Assembly (NCBI GenBank): GCA_030762175.1
Contig: CM060840.1
Location: 36,617,501 to 36,681,500 of the forward strand
Source of the DNA: Metallyticus violacea
Lineage: Eukaryota; Arthropoda; Insecta; Mantodea; Metallyticidae
Reading direction: 5' to 3'
Length of the DNA: 64,000 nucleotides
The stretch's first letter is position 1, and every line of letters begins with the position of its first letter. A program made the position numbers and the translations under genes. Shown in pieces: positions 49,380-62,229 of this stretch. The notes beneath the pieces are model-generated. The model searched no databases. It saw nothing but the letters and a program-made list of their open reading frames with translations, and was not told the DNA's origin.

Positions 49380-49472
49380 ACAGATAAACATAATCGGATG
49401 GAGCTAAATCGTGTCGTATTATTATTGTTATTATTATCATTATATTATTATGATTATTAATATTATTATTAT
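49226..49472. repeat. ~250-bp foldback with microsatellite core and flanks
   Basis: Left to right the sequence has an AAT/GAT run (49226-49290), a unique arm (about 49291-49346, containing CTGATTATGTTTGATTGTGT), an ATT run (about 49347-49376), a second unique arm complementary to the first (about 49374-49421, containing ACAGATAAACATAATCGG), and an ATT/ATC run to about 49472. The unique arms are inverted copies with mismatches. The outer AAT and ATT runs are also complementary, so the whole segment can fold on itself. It may be a small foldback element that arose at a microsatellite. Confidence 0.8.
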
Positions 49473-50974
49473 TTAAATAATTTTAGCTGTAGAATGGATT
49501 TAAATATAGGAAAGTTATATACATTTTACGGAATTTTATTTTTGTACAAATTATTACTCTAAATAAACCATTCTGCTAGTACAAGAATTAAAATTATACA
49601 CAGGAACCATGAACAGTTAAAAAAAAAGATATCCCTGTAATAAATATTAATAAAGATAATAATAATAAAAAAAATCTAATAAAACAATACAATGCTAATT
49701 TAAATTATAAAAAAGGAAAACTTTTTCTGATATGAACACTGAATATTGGTAAACTAAAATCATACACAGCTTTCCAGTTTTCAGGTGTTTGCTGGCACAC
49801 GCACACACTATCGAAGGATATGCAGCTATCAGAAATATCCTGAAATTTGTGTAGCTTCTTTCAAACATTACTTTTTATTGTATTTGTACTTCTTGTTTTT
49901 TGATATAGAAACTGAAGCACAAACAAATGCATGCTGCTGCTACAAGTGCACTGTTTGTTCCTAATGATGACAATGTGATAAGGTTCTGTATTATAAAACC
50001 AATGATTATGGTTGCTTAGTACTTTGATTTATTTCACTATATTATCCCACACCTTTTTTTTTTTTTTTTAGCATACCAGGTGATTCTAGAGTTTATAACT
50101 TGATATTATGCAACCAGCAATTTACAGATATTTTAAAATCATCGGTCCCAGTTCTCAAATAAACACGCGAGTAATAAGTTGCCTAATTCCTTACATTTAA
50201 ACATAAAATTAATAACTCAATATCCATTTAACAGTGCAGCTCAACCTCTTGAAGACAGTGCTCACAATTCTATATTTTAAATTATATGTTTTAAATTTTC
50301 ATAAGAACATTAAATTATTTAAACAATCTTTAATAAACTTCAATTAAATTCACCTTCTTAAACAATTTTAAATGCATTTCTCCATATAAATAACATTTAT
50401 TGTAATCTATTATTTAGCTTAACCATCCAGAATTAACAGAACAATATACTTGAAGTTATCCTCTAGAAGATGGAGGTAAGCATTGCTCTGAGTTTAAATT
50501 CAACATCAGAAACTCTAATCAATTCTTCGAAGGACCTAAATGCGAAAGATTTTTAGTAGAGGGACACTATGAAAGGGACGGGGTACTGTCTACAAGCTCT
50601 GAGGCGTAAGCAGTTGGATAAAACACGAGTCTGTTTGCATGAAACGTTAAGACAAGTCAATGCACATTTGAACCTTCGACAGCTTGTTCACTTTTATTTT
50701 TTTAAAAAATTCTGAAAAAATAAATGTTTAAAATACCATGAAAATGCATTTAAAATCACTTTTCTAGAAGTGAAACATGTTTACTTGGACAAGAAAATTA
50801 ATGACAAAAATAACTCGAACACAAAATTTCATCTAAATAAAAGAACAAGTACAAACCTGCATTTACAACTTAAAAAATATTTGTTTCTGAATACCTATTA
50901 CGTATAACATTATAGAAGAACAACTGGCATTTAAAACGTAAATAAAAGTATTATGTAAGTTATTTATTATTCTT
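49473..50974. other. Unassigned AT-rich stretch
   Basis: No recognised gene. T- and A-homopolymer tracts only. Confidence 0.45.
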
Positions 50975-51700
50975 TTAACAAAGGATATGCTTGAAATGAT
51001 GAACTCCTTCATTGATACATTGAGTACGTTGGAATAACAACTTAGCACGTTGTAACATGTGAGTGATAACGGAACTGCTGGTCTCAGTTATCAACTGCCG
51101 AAGGTGATTACGGTTTCTTGGTTCCTATGCATATCGATCCGCTTTAAATGAACCCATTGGAAGAAGTCGTGTGGCGTAAGATCGGGGCAGTGCCACGATA
51201 TAGGTTATCCTCTTCTTGTCCATTTTCCTGGATGTATTTCCTGGAGATAAAGCTGGACGACCATGGATCGGTGTAGTGGAGCCCCATCATGTTGAAACCA
51301 TACTCTTAATCTGTCAAGCACTAGCACATGATTCAGCAGCCGAGGGAAATCGTTTTCAAGGAAATAAAGGTATCGTGGTCCCGTTAGATGACCTTCAAAG
51401 AAAAATGGTTCTATTAGGACATCATTAAAAAGGCCATACCATAAATTTGCTCTCCATTGAACTTGAATGTTGCCTGTCTAACCTCATGAGAGTAATCATC
51501 ATTCTAGTAGTGCAGTTATGACGATTCACTGTTTCGTCATTGTGAAATCTATTCCTCCGACATAAGAACAATAGGTTGCTGCTCAAGTTGCGTAATACCC
51601 AAAAATGTGCTGAAACTTCAAAGTCACGACCGTGGAGCTCTTGTGTAGTTAAAGATGGCATGGAATTTACTGTCATACAATGTTAACATATGAGATGAAC
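50975..51700 (-). pseudogene. IS630/DUF4817-type transposase pseudogene B
   Basis: The minus strand reads SLTTQELHGRDFEVSAHFW and SSNLLFLCRRNRFHNDETVN, which corresponds to '.NPLFLCRILFTDEA.F'. It continues VNRHN, WYGLFNDVLIEPFFFEGHLT, GPRYLYFLENDFPRLL and FQHDGAPLHRSM, with the second catalytic Asp retained. A frame then gives GKWTRRG-stop-PISWHCPDLTPHDFFQWV, matching 'GRWIGRGGPI.WP.RSPDLTP.DFFLWG' with the third Asp retained. The tail is LRQLITETSSSVITHMLQRA and CINEGVHHFKHILC-stop (stop at 50975-50977). It differs from copies A and C in the ELHGRDFE block, so it is a separate subfamily. Shifts and stops make it inactive. Confidence 0.87.
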
Positions 51701-52590
51701 GATTTAAGTTGGTGCCTTGTGCCAATGCTCGTGTGCTATGAAGTTATTTAAGATGACATCTAAAAAATAATCTTCATGATGTAACTGTTGAATCTTTGAT
51801 AGGGCTTTTCTTCCAAGTGCCTCTCTCGTATGCAAAAGTCTTCTGTATTACTAAAGGTATTGATTGTAGTTCTCTTCTTTTCCGAAACTGTTCTTGATAC
51901 AGATTTGGTGCCTATAAAGAGTTATGTTGCAGGAGGCATATGTCCTGGAACTGGAATCACTACACTCCTAACCTATTTTAGACGCAGTGTCCATTTACCC
52001 ATGGGGGCCATGTTTAGAACATGTCCATAATGAATCTTCCATCCACCTCTTCATGTAACATTTTCCGTAAATCTCTTTTTCGCGGTTTAAAGTGTTCATT
52101 TAACATTATATTGTTGTATATCATGTTTTAGAACCTATTATCTTAATCGAATTACACTAAAATGCATTACAAAAGCATGCAAGAGATACCATGTTTTTGG
52201 AATAGACATTAATTTCTGTTGCTATGGTCTGTTTTCGTTAAACCGAAGGATGGATTTACGAGTACTTTACCCGCATAGCAATATCGACCAGATTGATTTC
52301 AGGTGTTTGAAATATTGCCTATCTCAAAAATTATAAGGCACTAGTGAAACACTAGTTATATTTAGAACACGATTAGAGGAAATGTTATCTATTTAAAGCA
52401 CGCATAATGAAACTCAAAATAGCGTTGATTCAACACACAACAGAATATTCAATATGAGCTGTCACTGAATGGCTAAGGATTCTATGTAAATTCCATTAGA
52501 GTTTGCATTCCATTAAAATCTGCAAACTCTCGCAGGAAGAATGTTGTTTGTTTAGATTTCTTTGTTTGTTGCGTTGCTAGAGCGATATGC
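51701..52590. other. Unassigned stretch between transposase relics
   Basis: Some decayed N-terminal sequence of pseudogene B may extend to about 51830 on the minus strand. The 66-codon plus frame at 51830-52030 has no motif I recognise. Confidence 0.35.
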
Positions 52591-53520
52591 ATGAAAACAT
52601 GAAAGTATTTTATGTACTAGATAAATTTCACCAATCAGTTATTTCCGAACAAAATTTGCTGCAGATCCACCCAGTGGATATTCAATTCGCAAATGCTACT
52701 CCGATTTTAAGAAAAGTGGGTGTATCTGTAAGAGAAAGTCATCCTGCCGATTGCCAGTAAGTATGGAAACAGTAAAGCGGGTCCGTGCAAGTCGCACACG
52801 CAATCCGCAGAAATCTCCCGTCAGAGGCAACGGAGAACTGCAAATCACGCAAAAGATCATGTGGCAATTTATCCGCAAACGGTTACGGTATTGTCCTTAC
52901 AATCTATGCATGGCTTATAACCGAACGAGAAACTGCAAAGTGTGGAATTGTGGAATTCTTAAGTGTTAGTGACTAATTACCTTCCATACTTCTGATATAC
53001 TAAACAAACATAACATCAGAATCTGGGGGACTGAAAACCTTCCTCTCTCCTTGCTGCATAAACGGTTCCCTTAAGGTTAGTGCATGCTATAGCCCATGTG
53101 AAAATGCATGACTCTTTGTTTTTCGTTGAATAAACGATAACAGGAATTTAATATATGGATAAGCTACTGTTTTTTTTTTTCAGGACATTTCTAGCATCAT
53201 TTTCTAACAGAATGGTGCACTCCTACATTTTCACAAAAAAATTAGAAGGGAGCTAATGACAGGCTACCAAACGGATGAGTTTGCCGTGATATTCATAATG
53301 ATAGAAAACTTCTTTGTTGGCCTGAACGTTTCGCAAACCTGGTATCTTTGGATTTTTCCCTGTAAGGGTTTGTTGAATGTAGTGACTACACTTAGTACCG
53401 ATCATGTTTGACCTACAAGGTGTTTCATAAAAATAATTGCAGCTATTGAAAATGTCATATTACATTACTTGACTACAGTCTGAATATATTACCAAAGGAG
53501 TTCAAATTTAACACCTGTAA
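52591..53520 (+). pseudogene. DUF4817-type transposase pseudogene C
   Basis: The most completely traceable transposase in the window. In order on the plus strand it shows MKVFYVLDKFHQSV, FRTKFAADPPSGYSIRKCYS and FKKSGCICKRKSSCRLPVSM (DUF4817 region), then METVKRVRASRTRNPQKS and RGNGELQITQKIMWQFIRKR. Next come LNKHNIRIWGTEN, VKMHDSLFFVE-stop-TITGI, QNGALLHFHKKIRRELMTG (QQDGAPPHFH motif, catalytic Asp changed to Asn), WPERFANLVSLDFSL (third block, LDF Asp kept), IIAAIENVI and ITKGVQI-stop-HL-stop. The first FSDEATF motif is not preserved (TFHTS remains). Multiple stops, shifts and a T-homopolymer interrupt it. It is the same subfamily as copy A. Confidence 0.87.
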
Positions 53521-54169
53521 CATGCAGGGGAAAAAAATGATTTTCTCTCTCCTCTTATACTGATTACATATCTAATTTTAATTAAACTTGAGTTGCATGC
53601 TTTTCCAATTGTTAAATCACTTGTACTATATTATATTGGGAATATGTAGTACATACTATATAACTAAAAGCTTTATTTTGGAGATATGAACTCCATCCAT
53701 AAAATTATAAATATTAAAAATACATTTCTGGCTAGTCCTAAAACATTTTATATACATTTAAATCTTATGTGTGGCTTCGTTAACATGCTCAAAGAAGTAA
53801 TTTGACCGAAATAATATTACAGGAAAAACTAATAAATATCAGTTTTAATTACATTCTGCTTCATAAAGTGTTTTAGAGTACATTTAAAATGTGTTTAATT
53901 TAGTTCTGAAACCAAGGCCACACCTTTTCAATTCGTGCAGCTGGTCCAGGTTTTCAAACGATTCTACATGGGCACCGTAAACCAGGATCTTTACATATTA
54001 AAACATTTTATAATAATTTAAATATATTTGTCCCAGCTTTAATACAAATCGATCCAATGAACAATGAATCCACATGCACGGTTTTTTCATATAAATGAGA
54101 GCAGGTATCTGACACAAGCATGCAACGGTTATTCCACTATTTTAAAATATTTCACTACCAACTTTATAA
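53521..54169. other. Unassigned AT-rich stretch
   Basis: No recognised gene. Confidence 0.45.
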
Positions 54170-54320
54170 TAGTAGGTACTAAAGCTGGCCCCCGTCATTC
54201 TCCATGCATTTTTGGCACAACTTTCAAAAACTATCCATCATTTGTTGTTGTGCACGTTGCTGTAGTGCCTGGCCATTTCCTGGTGGATATACGAGAACTT
54301 GTAGGTCTAGCGTAAATTAA
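54170..54320 (-). pseudogene. Transposase C-terminal scrap D
   Basis: Minus-strand translation reads QQRAQQQMMDSF-stop-KLCQKCMENDGGQL-stop. This resembles the end of the same transposase group, '.LR.RI......VW.SF.kR.qkCIE.dGGHFEHLL'. Only the tail is recognisable, and upstream blocks were not found. It lies about 650 bp from copy C in opposite orientation. Confidence 0.5.
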
Positions 54321-55394
54321 GCAATACGATATAAAAGACAAATTCACGTGCCTTGGAAGCATTGCAACAAAATAACCACCAGGAAATAGTCAACATAACT
54401 CAACGTGAATTAGAGCGAGTAATGAGTTGGGGTTTTTTTTTTTTTTAAGACATTTGACTAAATGTGATAGTTCCTATGACGATTCAATTACTTTTAAAAA
54501 ATCACACACTTCCTTTTAAAAAATCAAACTATAAAATGGCAGTTGCATTCACCTCAACAATATGGTAATCTTTCGTCACCGAACTTCAACAAGAATTGCG
54601 AAATTTTGTAATGCTTGAAGATAAAATAATAGTAATAAACTTAAAGGAAAAGGAAGTTATGGCTAGTGCACTGTACACGCTGTAAATTCTGTCCATTAAG
54701 TAATAACATCAAAACTAACTTGTTAAGTGAGAAATGAAACAACATTTGTAAAACTCGCCACATACTCGTTGTTAAAGTGCAAACCCTGAGAAAAAACAAT
54801 TTTGTAAAGTTTATTATCATGTTTATTAAATTCGTGTTATAATTAATATAAATGAATTGTATTGAGTAAAATGTTAGTGTAAACATCTTAACCAGTTAAA
54901 TATTATACTCCTTAAAGTAAACATAATATAGTCAATAAATATCAAAAAAGCATAATAACATAAAATAATATCATAAAATCATCGAATATAATTAATAATT
55001 ACGCTATTTTCAACTCATTTAAATATTTTGATTTTGCATGCTTTGTACCAATTAAAAGATTCCGGTCATACTAAACCGAACCAAATAGAGCAGCACGATT
55101 AAGAAGATACAACATTTATGTTATGTAATCTACAAGTAGAAAATATAATAATAAATGTTTATGTTAATGGCTTTACATTTACATACCTAAAGCAAATTTA
55201 TAAGCAATATTTTATTTATCCTTTTATGTTATTTATAATCTATTAAGTCTTACATCATGTTTGAGGAAAATTCCTTTTTTTCTTTCAATAAAGTTCAGGG
55301 TGTTACCCTAAATGTATAAGAAAAAACAGAAGCCTGATTTAAGGAATCAAAGATGCTTTTAATCCCAAACCTGTTATAAGGCTATTTAACTACG
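54321..55394. other. Unassigned AT-rich stretch
   Basis: No recognised gene. It may include decayed 5' parts of the following LINE. Confidence 0.4.
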
Positions 55395-56210
55395 TATTCT
55401 GAACTCGCGATCCAGATATACCGGTAGATAGGATGTATAATGCTATGATTAAGTCTATTCTGTTGTATGGAACTGAAATATGGAGATGGGGAAGAGCGAA
55501 CAATTCAGTAAAATTCAAGTCCATTTTGGAAAAAGATTCTCGGGCTCTCCAAAGGAACGTCAAACTGTGGGGTCATGAGGTGAGTGCTATGAAGAACGGT
55601 TAATAGCAAAGAAAGGACGGTGAAATAATGGCTTAGACTAATGCAGGGAGATAGTCAACACTTCTACACCACACTTTTACTAAATGCAAAATATAACACC
55701 AACACTTTGCGCTTCAGAGGTGGAAAGAGGACTCAGAGGAATTGGCCTTGGTTTAATATGGCAACGAGGCGATGCTAATAATAAAAACGTATGAAAGAAG
55801 GTTAGAACAAGACTAGAGGATATTATCAGGCAGGAAATCGAGGTAGGATGTAATACGAAATTCTCCTTGAGCATATCGAATGAAATTACACTAACCTGGA
55901 GTAAAGAGGTATCTGTTCGTTCTAGGGACAAAGGCGAGATTAGGAATTACCTGTTTAGACTAGAAAGTTGGAATGCTCAGATAGTTCTTGTAGAAGAATC
56001 TGCCCATTTTGTGGAGGGGATAAGAAAAGGGTACATATTCTTGCAGAATGTACCAAATGAGAACACCTGAGAAAAACGACGTTTCCTAAAAACCTTTTAA
56101 GTGATTGGCATGCTGGGACCTTTACAAACCATAATAACTGGTTGAATGTGGGCGTTTTCCTTGCCAAAGTGCGCTAAGCTAGAAGCGAAATATTTTCTGG
56201 TTAGAACGCG
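55395..56210 (+). pseudogene. LINE ORF2 C-terminal part with CCHC finger
   Basis: The plus strand begins with VDRMYNAMIKSILLYGTEIW, the 'LYGaEiWgW' block that closes a LINE RT domain, followed by GRANNSVKFKSILEKDSRAL. It continues through ERGLRGIGLGLIWQ, RLEDIIRQEIEVG and EVSVRSRDKGEIRNYLFRLE. Near 55976-56056 another frame reads ICPFCGGDKKRVHILAECT, a clean Cys-x2-Cys-x8-His-x4-Cys finger like those at the C-termini of several insect LINEs. The same arrangement is seen at 16815-17400, with the finger damaged. Frameshifts separate the blocks; the FADD box is not present. Confidence 0.78.
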
Positions 56211-59200
56211 ATAACTATGTAATTATAAATAAATTAAATTTCCATTCATATATTTGGAAATACCGTTTTTCTCAATTAAGTTTATCTATTTATTTACTAT
56301 TATTAATAATAATATAATTTTATTTGTTTTATTATTTGCTCCTTTTTCTAATTGTGCATTATACTTAAGCAGGTACGATTTGTGACCCGTGTATAAAGCA
56401 TTTGTAATGTGTATATGGAATTTTATAAAATAAGAGTACCACCAGAGCATCACTTGCTCTTGTCCACTTTAGGCACTAGTACGTTTTTGGCAAAGTACTT
56501 ACACAACAAATTAGCGTAGCTTATGCTTTTTACATTGTATATAATATCTTAATGTAAGTATTGTCCTCTATTACAAGTACATTTTATGAATAAAATTATA
56601 TATTTTTTCAGTATTAAATGCAACTCATGAAGAAACCACTCTAGGAATTCAAAAACAAGTAAATCTAAATGTGATGTAAACCCTTTCTTTAGTAATATCT
56701 CACGACGAGGCAGATTACTGTTTGGTAGCTGATCTTCGAATGCGTAGGAAGAGAATGAAGCACATTACAGCACCGAATCCGAAGATTTATGTTCACCTGG
56801 CACTTGTATGGGAAGCTAGAGAGAGAGAGAAGACCGGGTGACCTCCCGGTTTTAACGTGTTGGCGATTTCTCCAATTATCGCGGAACAAAAGCCTGGGCA
56901 TTCATCATTCTTGAGTTACGCTCTCAAACCCGATGATTAATAATAAGGACGAAAAGGAAATCTTTTGTTAAGTGACTAGAAAGTGTTCCAAGATTTTTTT
57001 ATTATTATTAAGAAGGCTGCTTGACCCATTTGAAACGCTTTACAAATGCAGTCCACGACCTATGACTTATATGCGAAAAAGATCGTACAAAACAGAATGA
57101 GCTTTAGTGCAGTAGCTCTGGTACGCCCATGGGCAATAAATATGGCGCATACCTCTACTAGAATACAGCATCCCAAAGGGTAAAGCCTGTCGCAGAAGCC
57201 TATAAAGATTCTGCTAGAGCTAAGATAATCATATATTACTAGAGGAAATAGAAACAGATAAAAAGGATGAAGAATCCCAATGGTAATTTCTCTTTGCTGG
57301 CAGCCAATTCTTTATTAATGATGCAGCTCTATGCCATAGTAATATGGAAACTTGGTATTTAATGACATTATTTAAAAATTCTGAAACGTATAGTTCTGAT
57401 TCTCATCTGTAGACACCAAGTTAACCTATTTCGTCTTTCAAAAAGCATATTTATGCAAGAGAATTAATCTCAATACCTACTGTAGCATTCAAATAACAAA
57501 TAAATGTATATGTATATTTAAAAATAAAATCTTCTTAATAATATCAAATCATTAGATGTTAAAACTCAAATGATGTACCAGATATTTAACGATTATTAGA
57601 ATTAGCTAACTTCTAAGTAAAATATTACCAAACAGAAGTTTTAGTATTGCAACTGAAAACAAGTTTATATTCCAGGTAAAAAATTAGCATTTTTGTAAAT
57701 AAAATACTGGCCATATTTTTTTAAAAAAAAAGTTTGTTCAATTCCCACGTAATCAGCTGTTGGCTTAGAAAAAGGGTACTATTCAATATACAGCGTAACC
57801 AAAAATCCATTAGGTGCGTCATTTCAAAATATTTAGAATGTATGAAGGTGGTATTTTTCCTAAGCATTCACCCATAAAGTTGAAATGTCCCGCTCTCTAT
57901 TGTTCACTCATAGTGTGATAAGAAAATTCCAAAATTCCAAATGTCGTTATTTTCGGAATAATGATGCTCCATAACATTTCGCAACAGCTGAGTGAAACTA
58001 TATTGATGTAGAGTTCTGTGGAAAATTAATTGTAAGGCAGGAGTAAATTAATAGAAATGTCTTCTAGATCATCTAGGTTACATCTCTTATTTATATTGGT
58101 AATAAGATAAAGCCAAACTACAAAATCAGCTACAGTGTATAAATATTGTACCAAATTAACTTCCATTTCAGACCATCGAGTTTTCACATTAGTTCTTCTA
58201 TATGAAAGACTGTATATCACTATTGTTTGCACCGCCAAGGATGACCTACATCACTAAACACTATTAAAAACCTATTGTTTGTGTTTTATAGAGCTAAATC
58301 TATAGACTTTCTAAACAAACTTTGCAGTGAATTGAATTTGTGTATCTCTAAACTACCATAAGTGCCAAGCTTCCAGTAACGCCTACAGAGCACAAATTAC
58401 GATTTCACAAGAGACCGAGCGGAATGCAACCTCTCGGTGAGAAAACTGCAAAGGACAGCTTCCGACCAAGTAGAAGTTTACGGTTGTTAACTCATTTTAA
58501 AGACCAAGTCATATTTTCGATAGGCTGTGAAATAATGAAACCAGAAATATTCATGTGAGATATACATGAAATAAAAGAGGACTGAAGATATTGCAATCTT
58601 AATTAGTTGCAGATCATTGCTGTCTAAATTCTGTCCATGAAATAAAAAATAAACCAACAGTAAACCAAATAAATAACTTTTATATTTCTAAGTATTCCTA
58701 AATTTGATATGCCAATGTTACATTTGATTAATACTATTTAAGAACTCTCTGCGCGGATAAGACGTTTTATTTGCTTTTCTATATTTTTGCAAAATTGGAA
58801 AGTTGGAATTTAGAGGTAAGCTAGTATTTCTGTTCAGTTCTTGTGTAAAATTTCCATTATTGTTCTAAATATAGCATCTAGGAAAACAAATATCTCGAAA
58901 TTGCTGATTTTTTGTTCTATATCTTAGATGTACGTGAGAGAAGAGATTTCGGTAATAAATCTTCATCAAAATAATAAATTATTCCCTGTAAAAAAGATTA
59001 CATAAAAAAGGATTGTGTGGCATCGCGTTAGTTATAATAAAAAAAGTTAAATAAAAAAAGTCTCTGGCCCTCCTTTGATCCAGCAGAACTGAGTACAGAA
59101 ACACTGAATTAATTCCAGAACATGTCAAGGGATACATCGAAAGTAAATATCTTCTTACTTATGATATAAAGTAATTGAAATAGCTACAAAACATACAAAC

Positions 59201-62200
59201 AAACAGGTTCATGGGATAAGATATGCTAGTAACACTAAGAATATGATGGGCACGAAAGTGTTGATTGCATTTGGAATTTGGTAATAATACATTAGGTCAA
59301 TAATTCTTTAAGGTTGCAAACATTCTCCCGTATAAAATGTACTGGATGGTATGTCTGGTTTTCAAAGGCACACCAGAATTTCTAAAATAAAGAACATGTT
59401 TCTAATGTCCCAAATATAGGATTAAGAATGCAAAACTTCCTGTGCAAAGTGAGGTTTACTGGCTCAAGGATGCATGTACTCTGACTTTGTCATTAAACAT
59501 ACCTTTTTCTGCCAATCCCAGTTAATGACTAAGGTAGAATTAGTTAACAGGCATTCACTTTTAATTTACTTGAAATAAAAGTAAAGCTTTATATAAATTT
59601 TCTGATATTACTTGGAATTATTAATTCTGATGTATTCCGCAGAATTAATGGTAATTCATAGCAAAGAGTTAATATATGCAAACTCTTTGACAAAAAAAAA
59701 ATCTACGCCAGATTCTACGTGTAGATCAGAGAACTTCGGGGACTCGTAAACGATGTATTCATAAGCGCATGCAGCGAGTGCACACTGCAGTGGGCATTTC
59801 GGCTGTAAACATAAACGTAATGGTCTTTATCATATGCATTTGGAAAAAGATGTAGCATGTTTCACTGTCCCGAATCTTCGGGGCATAGATAATGCCAGAT
59901 TTCTACAATAGTGCGGGCGAGAGGATACAACATCCCATGGTTCTTGAATTTTTGCCCATCTTTTGTAATTCTTGCATGCGCAGGGAATGCGCCTGCAGCA
60001 CATTACATTTAGATAGAACAATTACTTAAGGAATATTATAATATTCATTATAATGTGAGTATATATGACTAAAATAACAATAACTAGAAAAGCAGAAAAG
60101 GACAAAACAGTATGAAAAGGTCACAGATTTGTAATCGCTATATGTCGAACAGCTAGAGTTGTTCTATGACCAGAAGATAAGCATTTACTTAACTTTAAAG
60201 CTTGCTGTATATGGGAGACAATATTACGAAACTAATTTGTCATAATAATGTGTTTCGATGATTTATTAAAAAAAAGTGCTTCATGCCCGGAGGCGAACCT
60301 ATGCTCTTAACTATGACATCACTCACACACTATCACGAGCTAAGAGAACACACACAGTAGAAGGCGTCTTTAGTGCATATCATATAACAAAACTGCTGCA
60401 GTGGCTGGTTATCTTGTGAACCGCGCGCTGTAACGAGTAGGACTTAGAATTTTCCGTTCCAGAGATTTTTTTTTTGTCAAAGCGTGTACATTTGCGAATT
60501 TTTATTTTATAGAACTTTAGTAGAAGTTAAACATAAGATGGTTCGATATATATTAATAAAAATATTCCTTGTGATGCTGATAGAATCATCTAAGTCCCCC
60601 CCCCCCAATATTAATTTCTAATTTTGGTATCCACGTTGTCATTGTTAATTACAGAGAAGTATACAAAGCAATACTTTAATAATATCATTAATTAACAAAT
60701 AATAAATACTGAGGAGTGCACATTTGGTTTGAAATGAAATAAAATACCTGCTTTTCAATTTCTAATTTCTTATGCGACCATTAAAAGCACGTTTATAAAA
60801 TCATTTGGTATAGCATTCCACATTCCTCAAACAGACCAAGTATCGCGAACAATATTTTGCTGAATGCAATCGAAGTGGATACTTTAAAAGAAAGGTCTCT
60901 GATTGTCATCTACACCAATAAACACTAATAAACCTCGGATGCACTCGGCCTGTTATTTAGTTTATTAACCAATAACATGATCAATGACCAGTTTTAAGAG
61001 ACTTTCCAAGCAATAATCATTTTAATGTGTAATACACTGTACCCATTGTGAAGATATGTGTTTCAATGTACACGCCTTATTCCTCCCACTACTGTTCATC
61101 TGCAATCATGTTATTTTTTTTCTTCTTCTTTCCCGCTGTTCCAGACCAGCATAAGCAAAGAAGAACATAATGTTTGAGATGGCAATGAGAGTGTTCTTAA
61201 CTATATGACTACTATAAAAATAATATATTGCCAATTTTAAAATCATAATGCATATAATCAAACAGATTATTTACCTGGAAACGTATCCAGTGGGATTTTT
61301 CATTAATTAACATATTGAAACAATAAACTACTATATAAAAGATCCCATAATTTGAAAAAATGTAATGAGCATTGTTCAATTTGATAAATGGAAGTAAAAG
61401 AGTTAATTTTCTGTTATGTGTTGTTCTTTCAATAGAAGATCGTCTTCTAAACTTGAACAATGTGGAATTAAATAATTTAATATAATTCGTTAAGATATAC
61501 GAAAATAAGCACACAAAATATACCGGATGTATAAAAATGCTAACATTGTTATTATTATTATTATTATTATTATTGTTGTTGTTGTTGTTGTTATTTTATA
61601 GCACTTATTTAGTTCGTGTTTTATTGTTACAGACAATGCCAGTTCAGAGATCTAACTTTATTTAAACTGAGAATCGTCTCGTAATTCTAGCGTGTTTAAC
61701 GCTTGTTTCGTCTTGAACGACTTTAACCGGAATACTGCAAGTAGAAATAATTGCATTTTCTTCTCGAGGTTCACGTTTACAACTAAATCCTAAATAGCGC
61801 ATTTAACACTTTTCTTAATTAAGTATGTCTCATTTCGGCGCCCAGCTTGGTGTTTGAAAGTAATTAAGGACTCCCAAAAGAGATACAGAAACCAGATACA
61901 GTAGAAAAGGATCGTCTTTCTTGTTGTTCTCAAAATTAGAGTTTTAGTATCCGATACTCAAAGTTTCAGAAAAGGGCAACCTAATAAGTGAAAAAGTGCT
62001 GGAAGCATTTAGAAGCGTTCGTTTATACCGTTCGTTAAGTGTTAGCTGTTTTCAAATATATACTTGGAAAATATTTATTTAAGTATTTAAATATGTATCA
62101 TTTACTTTGTACAACACAGGCTTAATAATAACTTTTGTTCTTTATTTAACGAACTCTAACTTAAAGAATCATCAACATTCCACAGCTTAAGCCTATGCCG

Positions 62201-62229
62201 TTTTCAAAAATTGGTTAAAAACATTGCAA
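56211..62229. other. Unassigned 6-kb AT-rich stretch
   Basis: The longest region with nothing recognised. A minus-strand segment at about 60275-60350 has a B-box-like GGTTCGCCTCC but no convincing tRNA fold. An ATT/GTT microsatellite lies at 61546-61595. The open frames (for example 56689-56901, 58026-58238, 61212-61514 on minus) are short and motif-free. Confidence 0.45.
61546..61595. repeat. (ATT)n(GTT)n microsatellite
   Basis: ATT units followed by GTT units, the same compound form as at 25911-25957. Confidence 0.95.

Noticed and set aside
60275..60350. tRNA-like sequence on the minus strand
   Set aside because: Only a B-box-like word; no A-box at the right distance and no cloverleaf.
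2967..61595. CRISPR-like arrays from the many short repeats
   Set aside because: All are simple microsatellites without spacers, in a eukaryotic context.
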